From: Candidatus Pristimantibacillus lignocellulolyticus | Lineage (GTDB): Bacteria; Bacillota; Bacilli; Paenibacillales; Paenibacillaceae | Assembly (NCBI GenBank): GCA_023639215.1 | Contig: CP097899.1 | Coordinates: 3,716,001-3,780,000, forward strand | Direction: 5' to 3' | Length of the DNA stretch: 64,000 nucleotides | In this document: positions 9,475-18,249 of the stretch, in pieces | Numbering within the stretch: the stretch's first letter is position 1 | Layout of the letters: every line of letters starts with the position of its first letter | Translations under genes and position numbers: made by a program | Notes under the pieces: model-generated | What the model was told of the DNA's origin: nothing | Database searches by the model: none | What the model saw: only the letters and a program-made list of their open reading frames with translations

Positions 9475-10423
9475 TGAGACAACTAGAGATTCTTCCGCTG
9501 TTCTCCAGGGAGTTATCGTTAAAGCACTGAGTGGTTACTATTACGTTCAACCCCAATATGATCGAACTCCCTCTAGCACGGTTCAATGCCGTGCTAGAGG
9601 AGTATTTAAGAACAAAGGTCTTACTCCTTTAGTAGGTGACGATGTACACTATGTCCTTACAGAAAATGGAGAAGGAACTGTTGTTGAATTACTTCCTCGA
9701 CGTTCCGAATTAATTCGTCCGGCAGTAGCAAATGTTGATCTGGCTATTCTCGTCTTTTCTGTGCATGAACCTGCCCTTAATTTACAATTATTAGATAAGT
9801 TTTTGCTTCATATTGAGCATGCTGGAATAGAGCCTGTTCTTTGCTTAAGCAAGCAAGACTTATCTCATGATGCAGGGAGTAACGAATCTTTACAAGAAGC
9901 GGCGCTCAAAAGTATTGAGGAAGTTACCCGTATTTACGGTGATTTAGGCTATGAAATTTATGGGACGAGTTCTTTGGAACATGAAGGCATATCTCCATTA
10001 CATGAAAGATTGAAAGGGCATGTATCTGTATTTGCTGGGCAATCTGGTGTGGGGAAATCTTCGCTATTGAATGCGATTGTTCCAGGATTAACACTAGAAA
10101 CCAATGAAATAAGTAATCGGCTTGGACGAGGTAAGCATACGACTCGTCATGTAGAACTTATTGATATTGGTGGGGGCTATGTTGCAGACACACCTGGTTT
10201 CAGCCAACTTGATTTTACTGAACTCGGCATTTCGGATCTAGCATATGGTTTTATAGAAATGCGTGAGCTTGCCCCTGAGTGTAAGTTCAGAGGATGTTCA
10301 CATGTTCAGGAGCCGGGGTGTGCTGTACTTGAACAACTTGCAGCAGGAAAGATTGCATCAAGCAGACACGATAATTATCTAACTTTCCTAGCAGAACTCA
10401 AAGATCAAAAACGGAGGTACTAA
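9431..10423 (+). CDS. rsgA: Ribosome small-subunit-dependent GTPase RsgA (YloQ)
   Basis: RsgA is a circularly permuted GTPase that checks late 30S assembly. The 330-residue protein has an N-terminal OB fold, then the permuted GTPase motifs: SKQD-type G4, GQSGVGKSS (G1), DTPGF (G3), and a C-terminal zinc-binding segment with conserved Cys and His (CKFRGCSH). The ATG at 9431 is chosen because GGAGGG lies 11 bp upstream; the longer in-frame extension from 9314 reads through the prkC repeat and is not family-like. The gene overlaps the 3' end of prkC by 44 bp. It has about 25 extra basic residues before the OB fold. Confidence 0.95.
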   Translation: MSKASNPRKHQQKNNETTRDSSAVLQGVIVKALSGYYYVQPQYDRTPSSTVQCRARGVFKNKGLTPLVGDDVHYVLTENGEGTVVELLPRRSELIRPAVANVDLAILVFSVHEPALNLQLLDKFLLHIEHAGIEPVLCLSKQDLSHDAGSNESLQEAALKSIEEVTRIYGDLGYEIYGTSSLEHEGISPLHERLKGHVSVFAGQSGVGKSSLLNAIVPGLTLETNEISNRLGRGKHTTRHVELIDIGGGYVADTPGFSQLDFTELGISDLAYGFIEMRELAPECKFRGCSHVQEPGCAVLEQLAAGKIASSRHDNYLTFLAELKDQKRRY

Positions 10424-10428
10424 CACTC

Positions 10429-11073
10429 ATGACTATTATTGCTCCATCTATTCTATCCGCTGATTTTTCTCAATTAGGTCAAGAAATTCAATCGATCGAA
10501 GCCGCAGGTGCTGATTGGGTACATGTCGATGTAATGGACGGTCACTTCGTACCTAACCTTACATTTGGCCCACCGGTTATTTCTGCAGTTCGCTCTAAGA
10601 CGAAACTTCCTTTTGATGTTCATCTTATGATTGAACGTCCAGAGCAATACATTGCTGATTACATTGCTGCTGGTGCTGATCGTATTACGATTCATCTAGA
10701 AGCATGTGCTCATCTTCATAGAACAATATATTCTATCAAGGAAAAGAGTCTTCCTGTAGGTGTAGCTCTAAATCCAGCTACGCCTGTTTCTTCGTTGATA
10801 CCAATACTTAATGATATTGATATGGTGCTTATTATGACGGTTAACCCTGGTTTCGGTGGACAATCATTTATTCCATATTCAGTAACTAAGCTTCGTGAAT
10901 TACGCTCGCTCTTACAAGAACGTGAGTTGTCTCATATTGATGTGCAAGTAGATGGTGGTGTTAATGCGCAAACAGCCCAGCTTGTTCGCGATGCTGGCGC
11001 TAATGTCCTTGTCGCGGGTAATGCTGTGTTTAATGCTCCTAATCGTGCGGAAGCTATTGCCTCGTTACGATAA
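10429..11073 (+). CDS. rpe: Ribulose-phosphate 3-epimerase
   Basis: Rpe interconverts ribulose-5-phosphate and xylulose-5-phosphate in the pentose phosphate pathway. The 214-residue TIM barrel shows APSILSADFS, the metal-binding HVDVMDGHFVPN, FDVHLMIE, MTVNPGFGGQ and the late VDGGVN motif. GGAGGT overlaps the end of rsgA and sits about 9 bp before the ATG, so it is probably part of the prpC-prkC-rsgA-rpe transcript. Length and motifs are standard. Confidence 0.96.
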   Translation: MTIIAPSILSADFSQLGQEIQSIEAAGADWVHVDVMDGHFVPNLTFGPPVISAVRSKTKLPFDVHLMIERPEQYIADYIAAGADRITIHLEACAHLHRTIYSIKEKSLPVGVALNPATPVSSLIPILNDIDMVLIMTVNPGFGGQSFIPYSVTKLRELRSLLQERELSHIDVQVDGGVNAQTAQLVRDAGANVLVAGNAVFNAPNRAEAIASLR

Positions 11074-11091
11074 TATGAGGGGGTTGTTCGG

Positions 11092-11364
11092 TTGAAATTT
11101 AACATTAAGACGTTCTTTTGGGTCATTCTATATGCGATGATGGCTGGTGGAACATTAGTAGTATTTACATCACTAAATTCTTTTGTTAAGTATCTTTTTT
11201 CTTTGTTAACCGTTTATATTGGTATTCGCTTTTTTAGACGATTTGAAACGATTGGCTTAAGAATTACATTTGTATTATTATCAATCTTTATGTACTTTTT
11301 AGGGGTCATTATTTATACGATGATTCTAGTTTATAATAATCCTGAATTATTATCAGGACAGTAA
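11092..11364 (+). CDS. Small hypothetical membrane protein (90 aa)
   Basis: This protein is not recognised as a named family. It starts with TTG at 11092, supported by GAGGGGG about 8 bp upstream. Its 90 residues contain two or three hydrophobic segments (about 7-25, 30-47 and 57-80), with a basic loop near residues 45-52 (RFFRRFE), so it is a small integral membrane protein. It lies 18 bp after rpe and directly before spoVM, so it may be the last gene of the rpe transcript. A role in sporulation is possible from position alone, but nothing in the sequence shows one. Confidence 0.7.
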   Translation: MKFNIKTFFWVILYAMMAGGTLVVFTSLNSFVKYLFSLLTVYIGIRFFRRFETIGLRITFVLLSIFMYFLGVIIYTMILVYNNPELLSGQ

Positions 11365-11496
11365 TCTAAATTTGGGCTCGAAATTATCTTTCTTTGAAGC
11401 ATGTGGTGGCATACGTTGCGCTCTTTTTGCATATTATGATTACAAGAGTGGAGCTCACACGGAAAATGTAACCGCGTGTTTCGAGGAGGGGTGTAC

Positions 11497-11577
11497 ATGA
11501 AGTTCTATACCATTAAATTACCTAAATTTCTGGGTGGATTTGTTAAAGCAGTGCTGAATACATTCCAAAAAAGCTAA
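11497..11577 (+). CDS. spoVM: Stage V sporulation protein M (26 aa)
   Basis: SpoVM is a tiny amphipathic helix that recognises the convex forespore membrane and anchors the SpoIVA coat base; it also modulates FtsH in the mother cell. The 26-residue frame begins MKFYTIKLPKFLGGFVKAVL and ends with a basic tail, the length and pattern of Bacillus SpoVM, including the conserved Pro9. A strong GAGGAGGGG lies 6 bp before the ATG. The location between rpe and rpmB is the conserved one. The 132-bp upstream gap should hold a sigma-E promoter, but I could not assign one. Confidence 0.95.
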   Translation: MKFYTIKLPKFLGGFVKAVLNTFQKS

Positions 11578-11633
11578 CAACATAATGCTGGCTGTCACAA
11601 TCCTAGCTTCATGGAGGCGTACAACCTTACAAC

Positions 11634-11664
11634 AAAAAAAGCACCTGAAGATTCAGGTGCTTTT
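11634..11664. terminator. Bidirectional intrinsic terminator between spoVM and rpmB
   Basis: The hairpin GCACCTGAA/TTCAGGTGC (11641-11660) is flanked by seven A on the left and four T on the right. It can therefore end transcripts from spoVM (plus) and rpmB (minus). Confidence 0.85.
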
Positions 11665-11676
11665 GTCTATGGCAAA

Positions 11677-11865
11677 TTACACACGAGTAATTTTACCAGA
11701 CTTCAGCGCGCGAGCGCTGATGTATACACGTTTTGGTTTACCATCCACAAGGATACGAACCTTTTGAACGTTAACTCCCCAAGTACGACGAGTTGTGTTG
11801 TTCGCGTGAGATTTGTTGTTACCACTTCCAGGCGCTTTGCCAGTTACGAAACATTTGCGGGACAT
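11677..11865 (-). CDS. rpmB: 50S ribosomal protein L28
   Basis: L28 is a small basic protein of the large ribosomal subunit. The 62 residues start MSRKCFVTGKAPGSGNNKSH and end ARALKSGKITRV, as in Bacillus L28. The first-Met choice at 11865 is fixed by AAGGAGGTG just upstream; a 9-residue upstream in-frame extension would cover that binding site. Only one cysteine is present, so this is a zinc-free (C-minus) form. It is transcribed against its neighbours, the usual arrangement here. Confidence 0.97.
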   Translation of the reverse strand: MSRKCFVTGKAPGSGNNKSHANNTTRRTWGVNVQKVRILVDGKPKRVYISARALKSGKITRV

Positions 11866-12080
11866 AAGTACACCTCCTTCACCAAATATCAAGTGTTCTT
11901 GCTTTTAACAGCTCATTGCCTCTACAGCTATGTAAAGACTATGCTACTTGAATAATTAATCATGCATATTACTTCTAATATAAACAGACCTAAATATCGT
12001 AACATAAAGTTGAGTCCTGTTCAACCTAATTCTAATTGAAAAGTTGCGAAATTTAACTATACTCTTCAATAAAATCAATG

Positions 12081-12110
12081 TTTATAGTACAATATAAATT
12101 AGTCTATAAT
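12081..12110 (+). promoter_or_regulatory. Probable sigma-A promoter for yloU-yloV
   Basis: TTTATA (12081-12086), an 18-bp spacer and a perfect TATAAT (12105-12110) lie 24 bp before the yloU start. The rest of the 268-bp gap between rpmB and yloU must also hold the rpmB promoter, which I could not place. Confidence 0.55.
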
Positions 12111-12133
12111 ATATGGCAAGGGAGTGGATCGTA

Positions 12134-12493
12134 ATGCCGATACAATTAGATAATGATTATGGTCAGATTAATGTATCTGATAGTTGTATTGCAACAATTG
12201 CTGGTTCTGCCGCTATGGAATGTTATGGACTAGTAGGAATGGCTTCACGAAATGGACTTAAAGATGGACTCGCAGTGCTTCTAGGTCGAGACAATTGGAC
12301 TAAGGGTGTTGAAATAAGACAAGATCAACATGGTGTATATATTGATTTGTATATTATTGTGAGTTATGGAACGAAAATTTCTGAAGTTGCTAGTAATATT
12401 CGTTCTAAAGTAACCTATGTGTTAAATGATGTAATAGGCCTTGCAGTTAACGAAGTAAACATTTTCGTTCAAGATGTAAGGGTATCTACCTAG
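12134..12493 (+). CDS. yloU: Asp23/Gls24 family envelope-stress protein (YloU)
   Basis: Asp23-family proteins are small, abundant, membrane-associated proteins linked to alkaline and cell-envelope stress. The 119 residues include the typical start (GQINVSDSCIATIAG), the central AMECYGLVGMAS and the late VNEVNIFVQDVR. The ATG at 12134 is chosen for the AAGGGAG about 10 bp upstream; the ATG at 12113 lacks one. The pairing yloU-yloV-(degV)-recG is conserved in Bacilli. Exact function is not established from sequence. Confidence 0.88.
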   Translation: MPIQLDNDYGQINVSDSCIATIAGSAAMECYGLVGMASRNGLKDGLAVLLGRDNWTKGVEIRQDQHGVYIDLYIIVSYGTKISEVASNIRSKVTYVLNDVIGLAVNEVNIFVQDVRVST

Positions 12494-12510
12494 CAGGAAG
12501 GGGAATTTCA

Positions 12511-14256
12511 TTGGGTAAGCGAGCTATTAACGGTTCTGATTTTGCTGGAATGGCATTATTAGGAGCTGACTTACTAAAGCGAAATGCTGAACAAGTCAAT
12601 GCACTTAACGTGTTTCCAGTGCCGGATGGCGATACTGGAACAAATATGAATCTAACAATGACTTCAGGAATAACTGAATTGAAAAACAAACAATCTGCTC
12701 ATCTGGGGAAAACAGCTGAAGCATTATCTAAAGGACTATTGATGGGGGCGCGTGGTAATTCTGGCGTTATTCTTTCCCAACTATTTAGAGGATTCTCTAA
12801 GTCATTAGCGAATGTCGAAGAAGCGACGGCTGTAGATATTGCTGTTGCCCTACAACATGGTGTGGATATGGCATATAAGGCTGTTGTAAAGCCAGTAGAG
12901 GGTACAATACTTACTGTAGCCAAAGAAGCAGCGCGTCATGCTGTACAATTTGCTCGTCGTAATACAGAAGTACTTGAATTAATGCAAGAAGTTCATAATA
13001 GAGCTTACGAAGCTTTGCAAAAAACGCCTGATCTATTACCGATATTAAAGCAAGTAGGCGTTGTTGATTCTGGTGGTCAAGGACTAGTCTATATTTATGA
13101 AGGATTTGTACAATCATTATCCGGTAATTCAGAAATATTAGACGATCTAACTTCTGAAGCTGCACCTGCAGATGTATATGTTCCACAGCCTATACGTAAT
13201 ACTGCTCCAATCTCCGCTCAAGCAAAACTAGAGACTTTAGATATTGAGTTCTTCTATGACATGGAGTTTTTCATCAAGCGTAATGTATCGGGAACATCCT
13301 TACCCGCATTTGATGAATCCGCTTACAAGAAAGCATTATCTAAAGACGGGGACTCAATTCTAGTAATTACAGAAGATGACATTATTAAAGTACATGTTCA
13401 TTCTCGTAAACCAGGTGATGTGTTCAATTTGTCTGTTCCATACGGTGAACTTACAGATATGCATATTCTTAATATGCGTGAACAACATCGTGAATTGCTT
13501 GAAGAAGATATTCATCAATCGCATGTGAATTTATCAGCAGCTGAGCTGTTAGCAGGACAGGCCATTGATAATCGCCCTACTGAGCAAGCTTTCGAGCGTG
13601 CGCCTTATGGTATGATTACCGTTGCGCTTGGTGATGGGGTAGCGGAATTGTTCCGTAGTAGTGACGTGGATATCGTATTATCTGGTGGACAGACCATGAA
13701 TCCAAGTACAGAAGATTTTGTGAAGGCAATTGAAGCACTATCTGCTGATCATATTTTTATATTCCCTAATAATAGCAACATCATATTAGCTGCTGAACAA
13801 GCAGTTGAACTAACAGAGCGCTCTGTTACCGTTATACCTACGAAAACAATTCCGCAAGGGATTGCAGCGGTACTTGCTTTTAAAGAAGATGAAACGCCAG
13901 AACGTAACAAAGAGTGGATGAATGCTGCTACTAGTTCGGTCGTATCTGGTCAAATTACGAAAGCAGTTCGTGATACAAGCATTGATGGTGTAGAAATTAC
14001 TGAAGGACATTATATAGGTATTAAGGAAAAATCCATTGTAACTTCTGAGGCGGAACTTCTAGATGCGTGTAAAGCACTACTAACAAGCATGCTTGAAGAA
14101 GAAGGAGACATCGTTACCATTCTTACTGGTGAGGGTTCTACCGATGAGATTTCAGCTTCGATTAGCGAGTGGATTGGCGAGCATTATAGCGATCTAGAGA
14201 TTGAAGTTCAGTATGGTGGTCAACCGCTATATCCATATGTGTTTGCAGTCGAGTAA
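12511..14256 (+). CDS. yloV: DAK2/DhaL-domain protein, fatty-acid kinase FakA type (YloV)
   Basis: Homologues (FakA) phosphorylate fatty acids held by a DegV-family binding protein (FakB), feeding exogenous acids into phospholipid synthesis. The 581-residue protein has an N-terminal DhaL kinase domain with NVFPVPDGDTGTNM (metal-binding Asp triad) and GARGNSGVILSQ, then a middle domain and a C-terminal DegV-like domain (SGGQTMNPSTED, FPNNSNIILAA). It starts with TTG at 12511 after GGAAGGGG. A DegV-family gene follows after a 170-bp repeat, supporting the FakA/FakB reading. The name is by homology; the enzymatic role is inferred. Confidence 0.88.
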   Translation: MGKRAINGSDFAGMALLGADLLKRNAEQVNALNVFPVPDGDTGTNMNLTMTSGITELKNKQSAHLGKTAEALSKGLLMGARGNSGVILSQLFRGFSKSLANVEEATAVDIAVALQHGVDMAYKAVVKPVEGTILTVAKEAARHAVQFARRNTEVLELMQEVHNRAYEALQKTPDLLPILKQVGVVDSGGQGLVYIYEGFVQSLSGNSEILDDLTSEAAPADVYVPQPIRNTAPISAQAKLETLDIEFFYDMEFFIKRNVSGTSLPAFDESAYKKALSKDGDSILVITEDDIIKVHVHSRKPGDVFNLSVPYGELTDMHILNMREQHRELLEEDIHQSHVNLSAAELLAGQAIDNRPTEQAFERAPYGMITVALGDGVAELFRSSDVDIVLSGGQTMNPSTEDFVKAIEALSADHIFIFPNNSNIILAAEQAVELTERSVTVIPTKTIPQGIAAVLAFKEDETPERNKEWMNAATSSVVSGQITKAVRDTSIDGVEITEGHYIGIKEKSIVTSEAELLDACKALLTSMLEEEGDIVTILTGEGSTDEISASISEWIGEHYSDLEIEVQYGGQPLYPYVFAVE

Positions 14257-14276
14257 TACAATTAAGCGATAAGGTA

Positions 14277-14445
14277 ATTCAAAACATTCACTTGTGATCA
14301 CGATGGTTAGCTTCGGAGTGGATTCGGCGTCGAAGATGCCATTCATCGGAAGCCTGCGTGTGCTCATGTACCAAATACGTACATTCCGCTACTCGTTTCC
14401 TAGCTTCATGGCATCTTCTTGGTACTGACAAGCAAATGTTTGAAC
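14277..14445 (-). repeat. Copy 2 of the ~170-bp palindromic repeat family (diverged subtype)
   Basis: This 169-bp element lies between yloV and the degV-family gene. Its ends pair as ATTCAAAACATTCACTTGT against ACAAGCAAATGTTTGAAC. It contains the GTGATCACGAT block and the CATCTTCTTGGTxCTGACA block shared with the copy at 56523, and a central CATGTACC/ACGTACA palindrome like the other copies. It has replaced the usual short yloV-degV spacer. Small open frames within it are ignored. Confidence 0.75.
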
Positions 14446-14478
14446 TTTTATTGGATAAGGAAAGGGGAATATCGTAAG

Positions 14479-15336
14479 ATGGGGAATATTCGAATTGTAA
14501 CGGACAGTACAGCAGACATTCCAGCTGAGGCACTTGAGAAGTACGGTATTACTATGGTTTCACTGAAAGTATTATTCGGTGAGGAAACGTTTCGAGATGC
14601 AATCGACATGACAACCGATGATTTCTATGCTCGTCTTAAAACATCATCAGTTGTGCCTACAACATCGCAGCCATCACCTGCTGAATTCAGTGAGGTATAT
14701 GAGCGTCTTTTAGCTGAAGACCCTACGGGTCCCATTATTTCAATTCATCTTGCATCTGTGCTAAGTGGAACGTATCAATCGGCAACGATTGCCCAGTCTA
14801 TGATTGAAGCAGAAGATGCTAATATTACAGTTGTTGATTCTAAGTCAGCCTCTTACGGTAATGGCATGCAAGTTATTCTTGCGGCAAAAATGGCTGAAGC
14901 TGGCGCTTCTGTTGAAGAAATCTTAGCTGCAATTGAGGAAAGACAGAAAAGTGCAGAGATCTTCTTCTTAGTAGATACGCTTGAATATTTACAAAAAGGC
15001 GGACGTATCGGTAGAGCAGCAGCCCTTATCGGATCTTTACTTAATATTAAGCCGATTCTTTCGCTTGATGAAGTAGGTGCAGTATTCTCTGCTGATAAAG
15101 CAAGAGGCAGCAAAAAAGCGATGGCTAAAATTGTTGAGTTATTGAAAGAAGCATATGGTGATGCTGAAGTTGGTCTTGTTGTTGCTAAGACAGATGATGT
15201 AACGGTTGCACAAGAGCTTGAAGCACGCGTTACTGCTGAACTTAATGTGAAGGAAATCCATTATACAGCTGTCGGTACTGTTATCGGTACTCATACTGGA
15301 CCTGGTACTTCCGCTGTATTCTTATATAAGGTGTGA
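14479..15336 (+). CDS. DegV-family fatty-acid-binding protein (FakB-like)
   Basis: DegV proteins bind one fatty acid in a hydrophobic cleft and present its carboxylate to FakA. The 285-residue protein starts IRIVTDSTADIP, has the conserved TTSQPSPAEF, SGTYQSA and VDSKSASYGNGMQ segments, and the LQKGGRIGRAAALIGSLLNIKPIL signature. The ATG at 14479 follows AAAGGGGAA; the longer frame from 14419 starts inside the repeat and is rejected. It sits between yloV (FakA-like) and recG, 7 bp before recG. Confidence 0.92.
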   Translation: MGNIRIVTDSTADIPAEALEKYGITMVSLKVLFGEETFRDAIDMTTDDFYARLKTSSVVPTTSQPSPAEFSEVYERLLAEDPTGPIISIHLASVLSGTYQSATIAQSMIEAEDANITVVDSKSASYGNGMQVILAAKMAEAGASVEEILAAIEERQKSAEIFFLVDTLEYLQKGGRIGRAAALIGSLLNIKPILSLDEVGAVFSADKARGSKKAMAKIVELLKEAYGDAEVGLVVAKTDDVTVAQELEARVTAELNVKEIHYTAVGTVIGTHTGPGTSAVFLYKV

Positions 15337-15343
15337 GCTAGGA

Positions 15344-17401
15344 ATGATCAAACTTGATCAAATTCCAGTTAAACAGTTGAAAGGCGTGAGTGCTCTTAAG
15401 GAACAGGAGCTTCACGCCTTTGGCTTATATACTGCGAATGATATTATATTATACTTTCCGTTTCGATATGAAGATTATCGTGTACGTGATTTGACTGAAA
15501 TAAAAAGTGGTGAAAAAGCTACCGTCATTGGAACTGTACGTGGTGTTCCTGTGTTACAACGTTATGGCAAGTCAAAATCTCGTCTAACGTGTAAAATACA
15601 AGTCGGTATTCAATTAATTACGGCAACGTGGTTTAACCGTCATTTTCTGCGTGAAGGATTAATTCCCGATCGAGAAATTATGTTAACTGGTAAATGGGAA
15701 CAGTCTCGCATGCAGCTGACAGTGTCAGAATCTGAGTTTCTTGATGCGGTCAAACCATCTGCGAAGATGGATACATTGCAGCCTGTCTATTCGGTAGGTG
15801 GAAAGATTACACAGCCATGGATTCGCAAATTAATCGTAGCGACACTGGAACAATATGTCAGTATGATAGAAGAAATTCTTCCTTATGAAATTGTCCAGAA
15901 ATATAATTTGATGAATCGAGCAGAAGCGATTACACATATCCATCATCCTGGTGATTTTGCTGCTGGTCAAGAAGCACGAAGACGAATGGTGTATGAGGAA
16001 CTGTTTCTATTCCAGCTTCGTTTGCAGGCATATCGTGCACTATCTCATCGTAGACAAGCAGGTATCGCTATGCCGATTGATAGTCAATGGATTCGTGAAT
16101 TTGCTGCAACGCTCCCATTTGAACTTACAGATGGTCAGAAGAAGGCAATTAACGAAATTTCTGTTGATATGCGTCGTAATTATGGAATGAATCGACTGTT
16201 ACAAGGTGACGTTGGTTCAGGTAAAACGGTAGTTGCTGCGATCGCACTCTATAGTGCAGTAAAAGCTGGTTATCAAGGAGCATTAATGGTTCCTACTGAA
16301 ATATTAGCTGAGCAACATTTGAAGAGCTTTACGCGTTTATTTGATAATACGAACATTCAAGTAGGGCTATTAACAGGAAGTTTAGGAGAACGCAAACGTC
16401 GTGATATGCTTGCTTCGTTGCAGATGGGTCTAGTTGATATTGTCGTTGGTACGCATGCGCTTATACAAGAGGATGTGTTCTTTAGCAAGTTAGGTCTTGT
16501 CGTAGTCGATGAGCAGCATCGCTTTGGTGTTAATCAGCGTAGTATATTACGTCAGAAGGGGATTCATCCAGATGTATTAACGATGACAGCGACTCCGATT
16601 CCGCGGACGCTTGCTATAACTGCGTTTGGTGATATGGATGTATCGACGATTCGCGAGCGTCCACAAGGGCGTAAACCGATCGAGACGTTTTGGGTTAAGC
16701 ATAGTGCTTTAGATCGTGCGTATGGCTTTATTCGCAAGCAAGTGGCGCTTGGACGCCAAGCTTATGTCATCTGCCCACTGATTGAAGAATCTGAGAAACT
16801 TGAAGTGCAAAATGTTATCGATGTTCATATTACAATGCAACAGGCATTTCCAGATTTACAAGTAGGTTTGTTACATGGTCGCATGAGTGCGGCTGAGAAA
16901 GAAGCGTCGATGGGTGCCTTTGCCAGTAATGAATCACAAGTATTAGTCGCGACAACGGTCGTTGAGGTAGGCGTCGATGTTCCTAATGCAACGATAATTA
17001 TGATTATGGATGCTGAGCGATTCGGACTTTCACAATTGCATCAGCTTCGTGGTCGAGTAGGTCGTGGCGAGCATCAATCCTACTGTATTCTACTCGCTGA
17101 TCCCAAATCAGAAGTAGGTCGTGAACGAATGAAGGTTATGACCGACACGAATGATGGCTTTGAGGTAGCACGCCGCGATCTTGAACTTCGTGGTCCAGGT
17201 GACTTCTTCGGAACAAAGCAAAGCGGTCTACCAGAATTCAAGCTAGCTGATATGGTTGCTGATTATGAATTACTTGAGCAAGCTAGAGAAGATGCTTCTG
17301 ATCTCGTAGCTCGCGACAGTTTTTGGCATGATTCATCGTACGCTAGATTAATAGAATGGCTTCGAAATGATCCTTTATTTCAAGGAGAACAAATAGATTA
17401 G
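15344..17401 (+). CDS. recG: ATP-dependent DNA helicase RecG
   Basis: RecG reverses stalled forks and processes Holliday junctions. The 685-residue protein has the N-terminal wedge/OB domain (about 60-160), Walker A GDVGSGKT, DEQHRFG (motif II), TATPIPRTL (motif III) and the C-terminal QLRGRVGRGEHQS motif, with the TRG-like hairpin near the end. It starts 7 bp after the degV-family gene. A GCGATCGC octamer and a TAGGCAA/TTGCCTA inverted repeat lie just after the stop (17400-17455). Length is normal. Confidence 0.97.
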   Translation: MIKLDQIPVKQLKGVSALKEQELHAFGLYTANDIILYFPFRYEDYRVRDLTEIKSGEKATVIGTVRGVPVLQRYGKSKSRLTCKIQVGIQLITATWFNRHFLREGLIPDREIMLTGKWEQSRMQLTVSESEFLDAVKPSAKMDTLQPVYSVGGKITQPWIRKLIVATLEQYVSMIEEILPYEIVQKYNLMNRAEAITHIHHPGDFAAGQEARRRMVYEELFLFQLRLQAYRALSHRRQAGIAMPIDSQWIREFAATLPFELTDGQKKAINEISVDMRRNYGMNRLLQGDVGSGKTVVAAIALYSAVKAGYQGALMVPTEILAEQHLKSFTRLFDNTNIQVGLLTGSLGERKRRDMLASLQMGLVDIVVGTHALIQEDVFFSKLGLVVVDEQHRFGVNQRSILRQKGIHPDVLTMTATPIPRTLAITAFGDMDVSTIRERPQGRKPIETFWVKHSALDRAYGFIRKQVALGRQAYVICPLIEESEKLEVQNVIDVHITMQQAFPDLQVGLLHGRMSAAEKEASMGAFASNESQVLVATTVVEVGVDVPNATIIMIMDAERFGLSQLHQLRGRVGRGEHQSYCILLADPKSEVGRERMKVMTDTNDGFEVARRDLELRGPGDFFGTKQSGLPEFKLADMVADYELLEQAREDASDLVARDSFWHDSSYARLIEWLRNDPLFQGEQID

Positions 17402-17472
17402 GCAATTATTAGCGATCGCCTGCATATAGTTAATTCATTAGAGCTAGTTGCCTATACGGAGGTGTCTGATCA

Positions 17473-17760
17473 ATGAGTTATCAAAAATTCGGTATTAGTC
17501 CGCAGTTAGTGGAGCGAGTAAAGTTTAAGTCGAAAAATCCAGCTACAAAAGAACGTCTTCGCAAATTACTTGGTGATGCTACCAAATACGATTTGCAAGA
17601 TCGAGTAAAGGTTCGTAAGCTTACGAAGTCAGCCGCAACGATCTTGCAAGAAAAACTAACCGATACACAAGAAGAACAAATCGTTTCGTTCGTGTTAGCG
17701 CAAAAAATAGATCCAAACAATACGCTTCATTTATTAAAACTATGGAGTATGTTCCGCTAA
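17473..17760 (+). CDS. spoVIF: Probable stage VI sporulation protein F (SpoVIF-like)
   Basis: SpoVIF helps late coat assembly in Bacillus. This 95-residue basic protein has the pattern I associate with that family: a C-terminal half with VRKLTKSAATILQEKLTDTQEEQIVSFVL split by short spacers, then a final helix (LHLLKLWSMFR). GGAGGTG lies 7 bp upstream of the ATG. Position after recG is, to my knowledge, common in Paenibacillaceae. The alternative is an unnamed small basic sporulation protein. The family call rests on recall of the pattern, not an alignment. Confidence 0.6.
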   Translation: MSYQKFGISPQLVERVKFKSKNPATKERLRKLLGDATKYDLQDRVKVRKLTKSAATILQEKLTDTQEEQIVSFVLAQKIDPNNTLHLLKLWSMFR

Positions 17761-17775
17761 ATTAGTGTAACAGTG

Positions 17776-17850
17776 CAAGTTCGCTTCATGTTCGATGCCG
17801 AATAAGCTACGATAGCATACTCATCGAAAACATAAGCCCGCTTTTTGAAC
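17776..17850 (+). repeat. Partial copy of the ~170-bp repeat (right half only)
   Basis: This stretch matches the right half of the family: CAAGTTCGCTTCAT, a CGATG...CGAATAAG block and the terminal AAGCCCGCTTTTTGAAC. The left half is missing. An 18-bp spacer (TAACCAATTAAAATGAAG) separates it from the next full copy, much like the 17-bp spacer in the array at 54.8-55.2 kb. Confidence 0.75.
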
Positions 17851-17868
17851 TAACCAATTAAAATGAAG

Positions 17869-18041
17869 GTTCAAAAAGCGGGCTTTCGCAAGCCAAGAAG
17901 ATGACGCGCTACATGAGGAAGGCGGAAGCGCAAGTGTACATGTTTAGTACACGCGAACCGTACTTTCCAAGTTCGCTTCATATTCGATGTCGAATAAGCT
18001 ACGTTAGCACAACATCGAAAACATAAGTCCGCTTTTTGAAT
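17869..18041 (+). repeat. Copy 3 of the ~170-bp palindromic repeat family
   Basis: This full copy of about 173 bp starts GTTCAAAAAGCGGGCTT and ends AAGTCCGCTTTTTGAATT. The terminal stem pairs throughout with one G-T wobble, although its bases differ from other copies (GCGGGC/GTCCGC here, GCAGGC/GCCTGC at 54851). It includes the GAAGATGACGCGCTAC and GTGTACATG...GTACACG blocks. It lies between the spoVIF-like gene and the SOS polymerase gene. No coding sequence is credible here. Confidence 0.8.
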
Positions 18042-18051
18042 TACCCCTTGG

Positions 18052-18108
18052 AAAAAGCATTCATTGCTTGTTACATGTTCGCATGTAACAGCCGATGAAT
18101 GCTTTTTT
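18052..18108 (+). terminator. Strong two-tier hairpin terminator
   Basis: The outer stem AAAAAGCATTCAT/ATGAATGCTTTTTT encloses an inner stem TGTTACATG-TTCG-CATGTAACA with a UUCG-type tetraloop. A T-run follows on the plus strand, with an A-run on the other side, so it may work in both directions. It insulates the downstream SOS gene. Confidence 0.85.
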
Positions 18109-18141
18109 GTTATCTGATGGATGAACTGTCATAAATTTCAG

Positions 18142-18190
18142 TTGCATAACAAATAGAATAAGAGTATATAATAAATAAGAACATATGTTC
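18142..18190 (+). promoter_or_regulatory. SOS promoter with LexA (DinR) box
   Basis: TTGCAT (18142-18147), a 17-bp spacer and TATATA (18165-18170) form a sigma-A promoter. A perfect Gram-positive LexA site, GAACATATGTTC (18179-18190), lies right after the -10. A further GAACATAT half-site occurs at 18212-18219. This placement fits LexA repression of the downstream polymerase-yolD pair. Confidence 0.85.
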
Positions 18191-18249
18191 TGTTGTTCGC
18201 GTAAAATAGAAGAACATATAATTGTGAAATGATTTGTGGGGCGAATGCG

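Noticed and set aside
11365..11496. Sigma-E promoter for spoVM
   Set aside because: CATACGTT and GCATATT elements occur, but not in the right order and spacing.
11611..11955. 114-codon plus-strand frame opposite rpmB
   Set aside because: It is the antisense of the L28 gene and terminator, without a family-like sequence.
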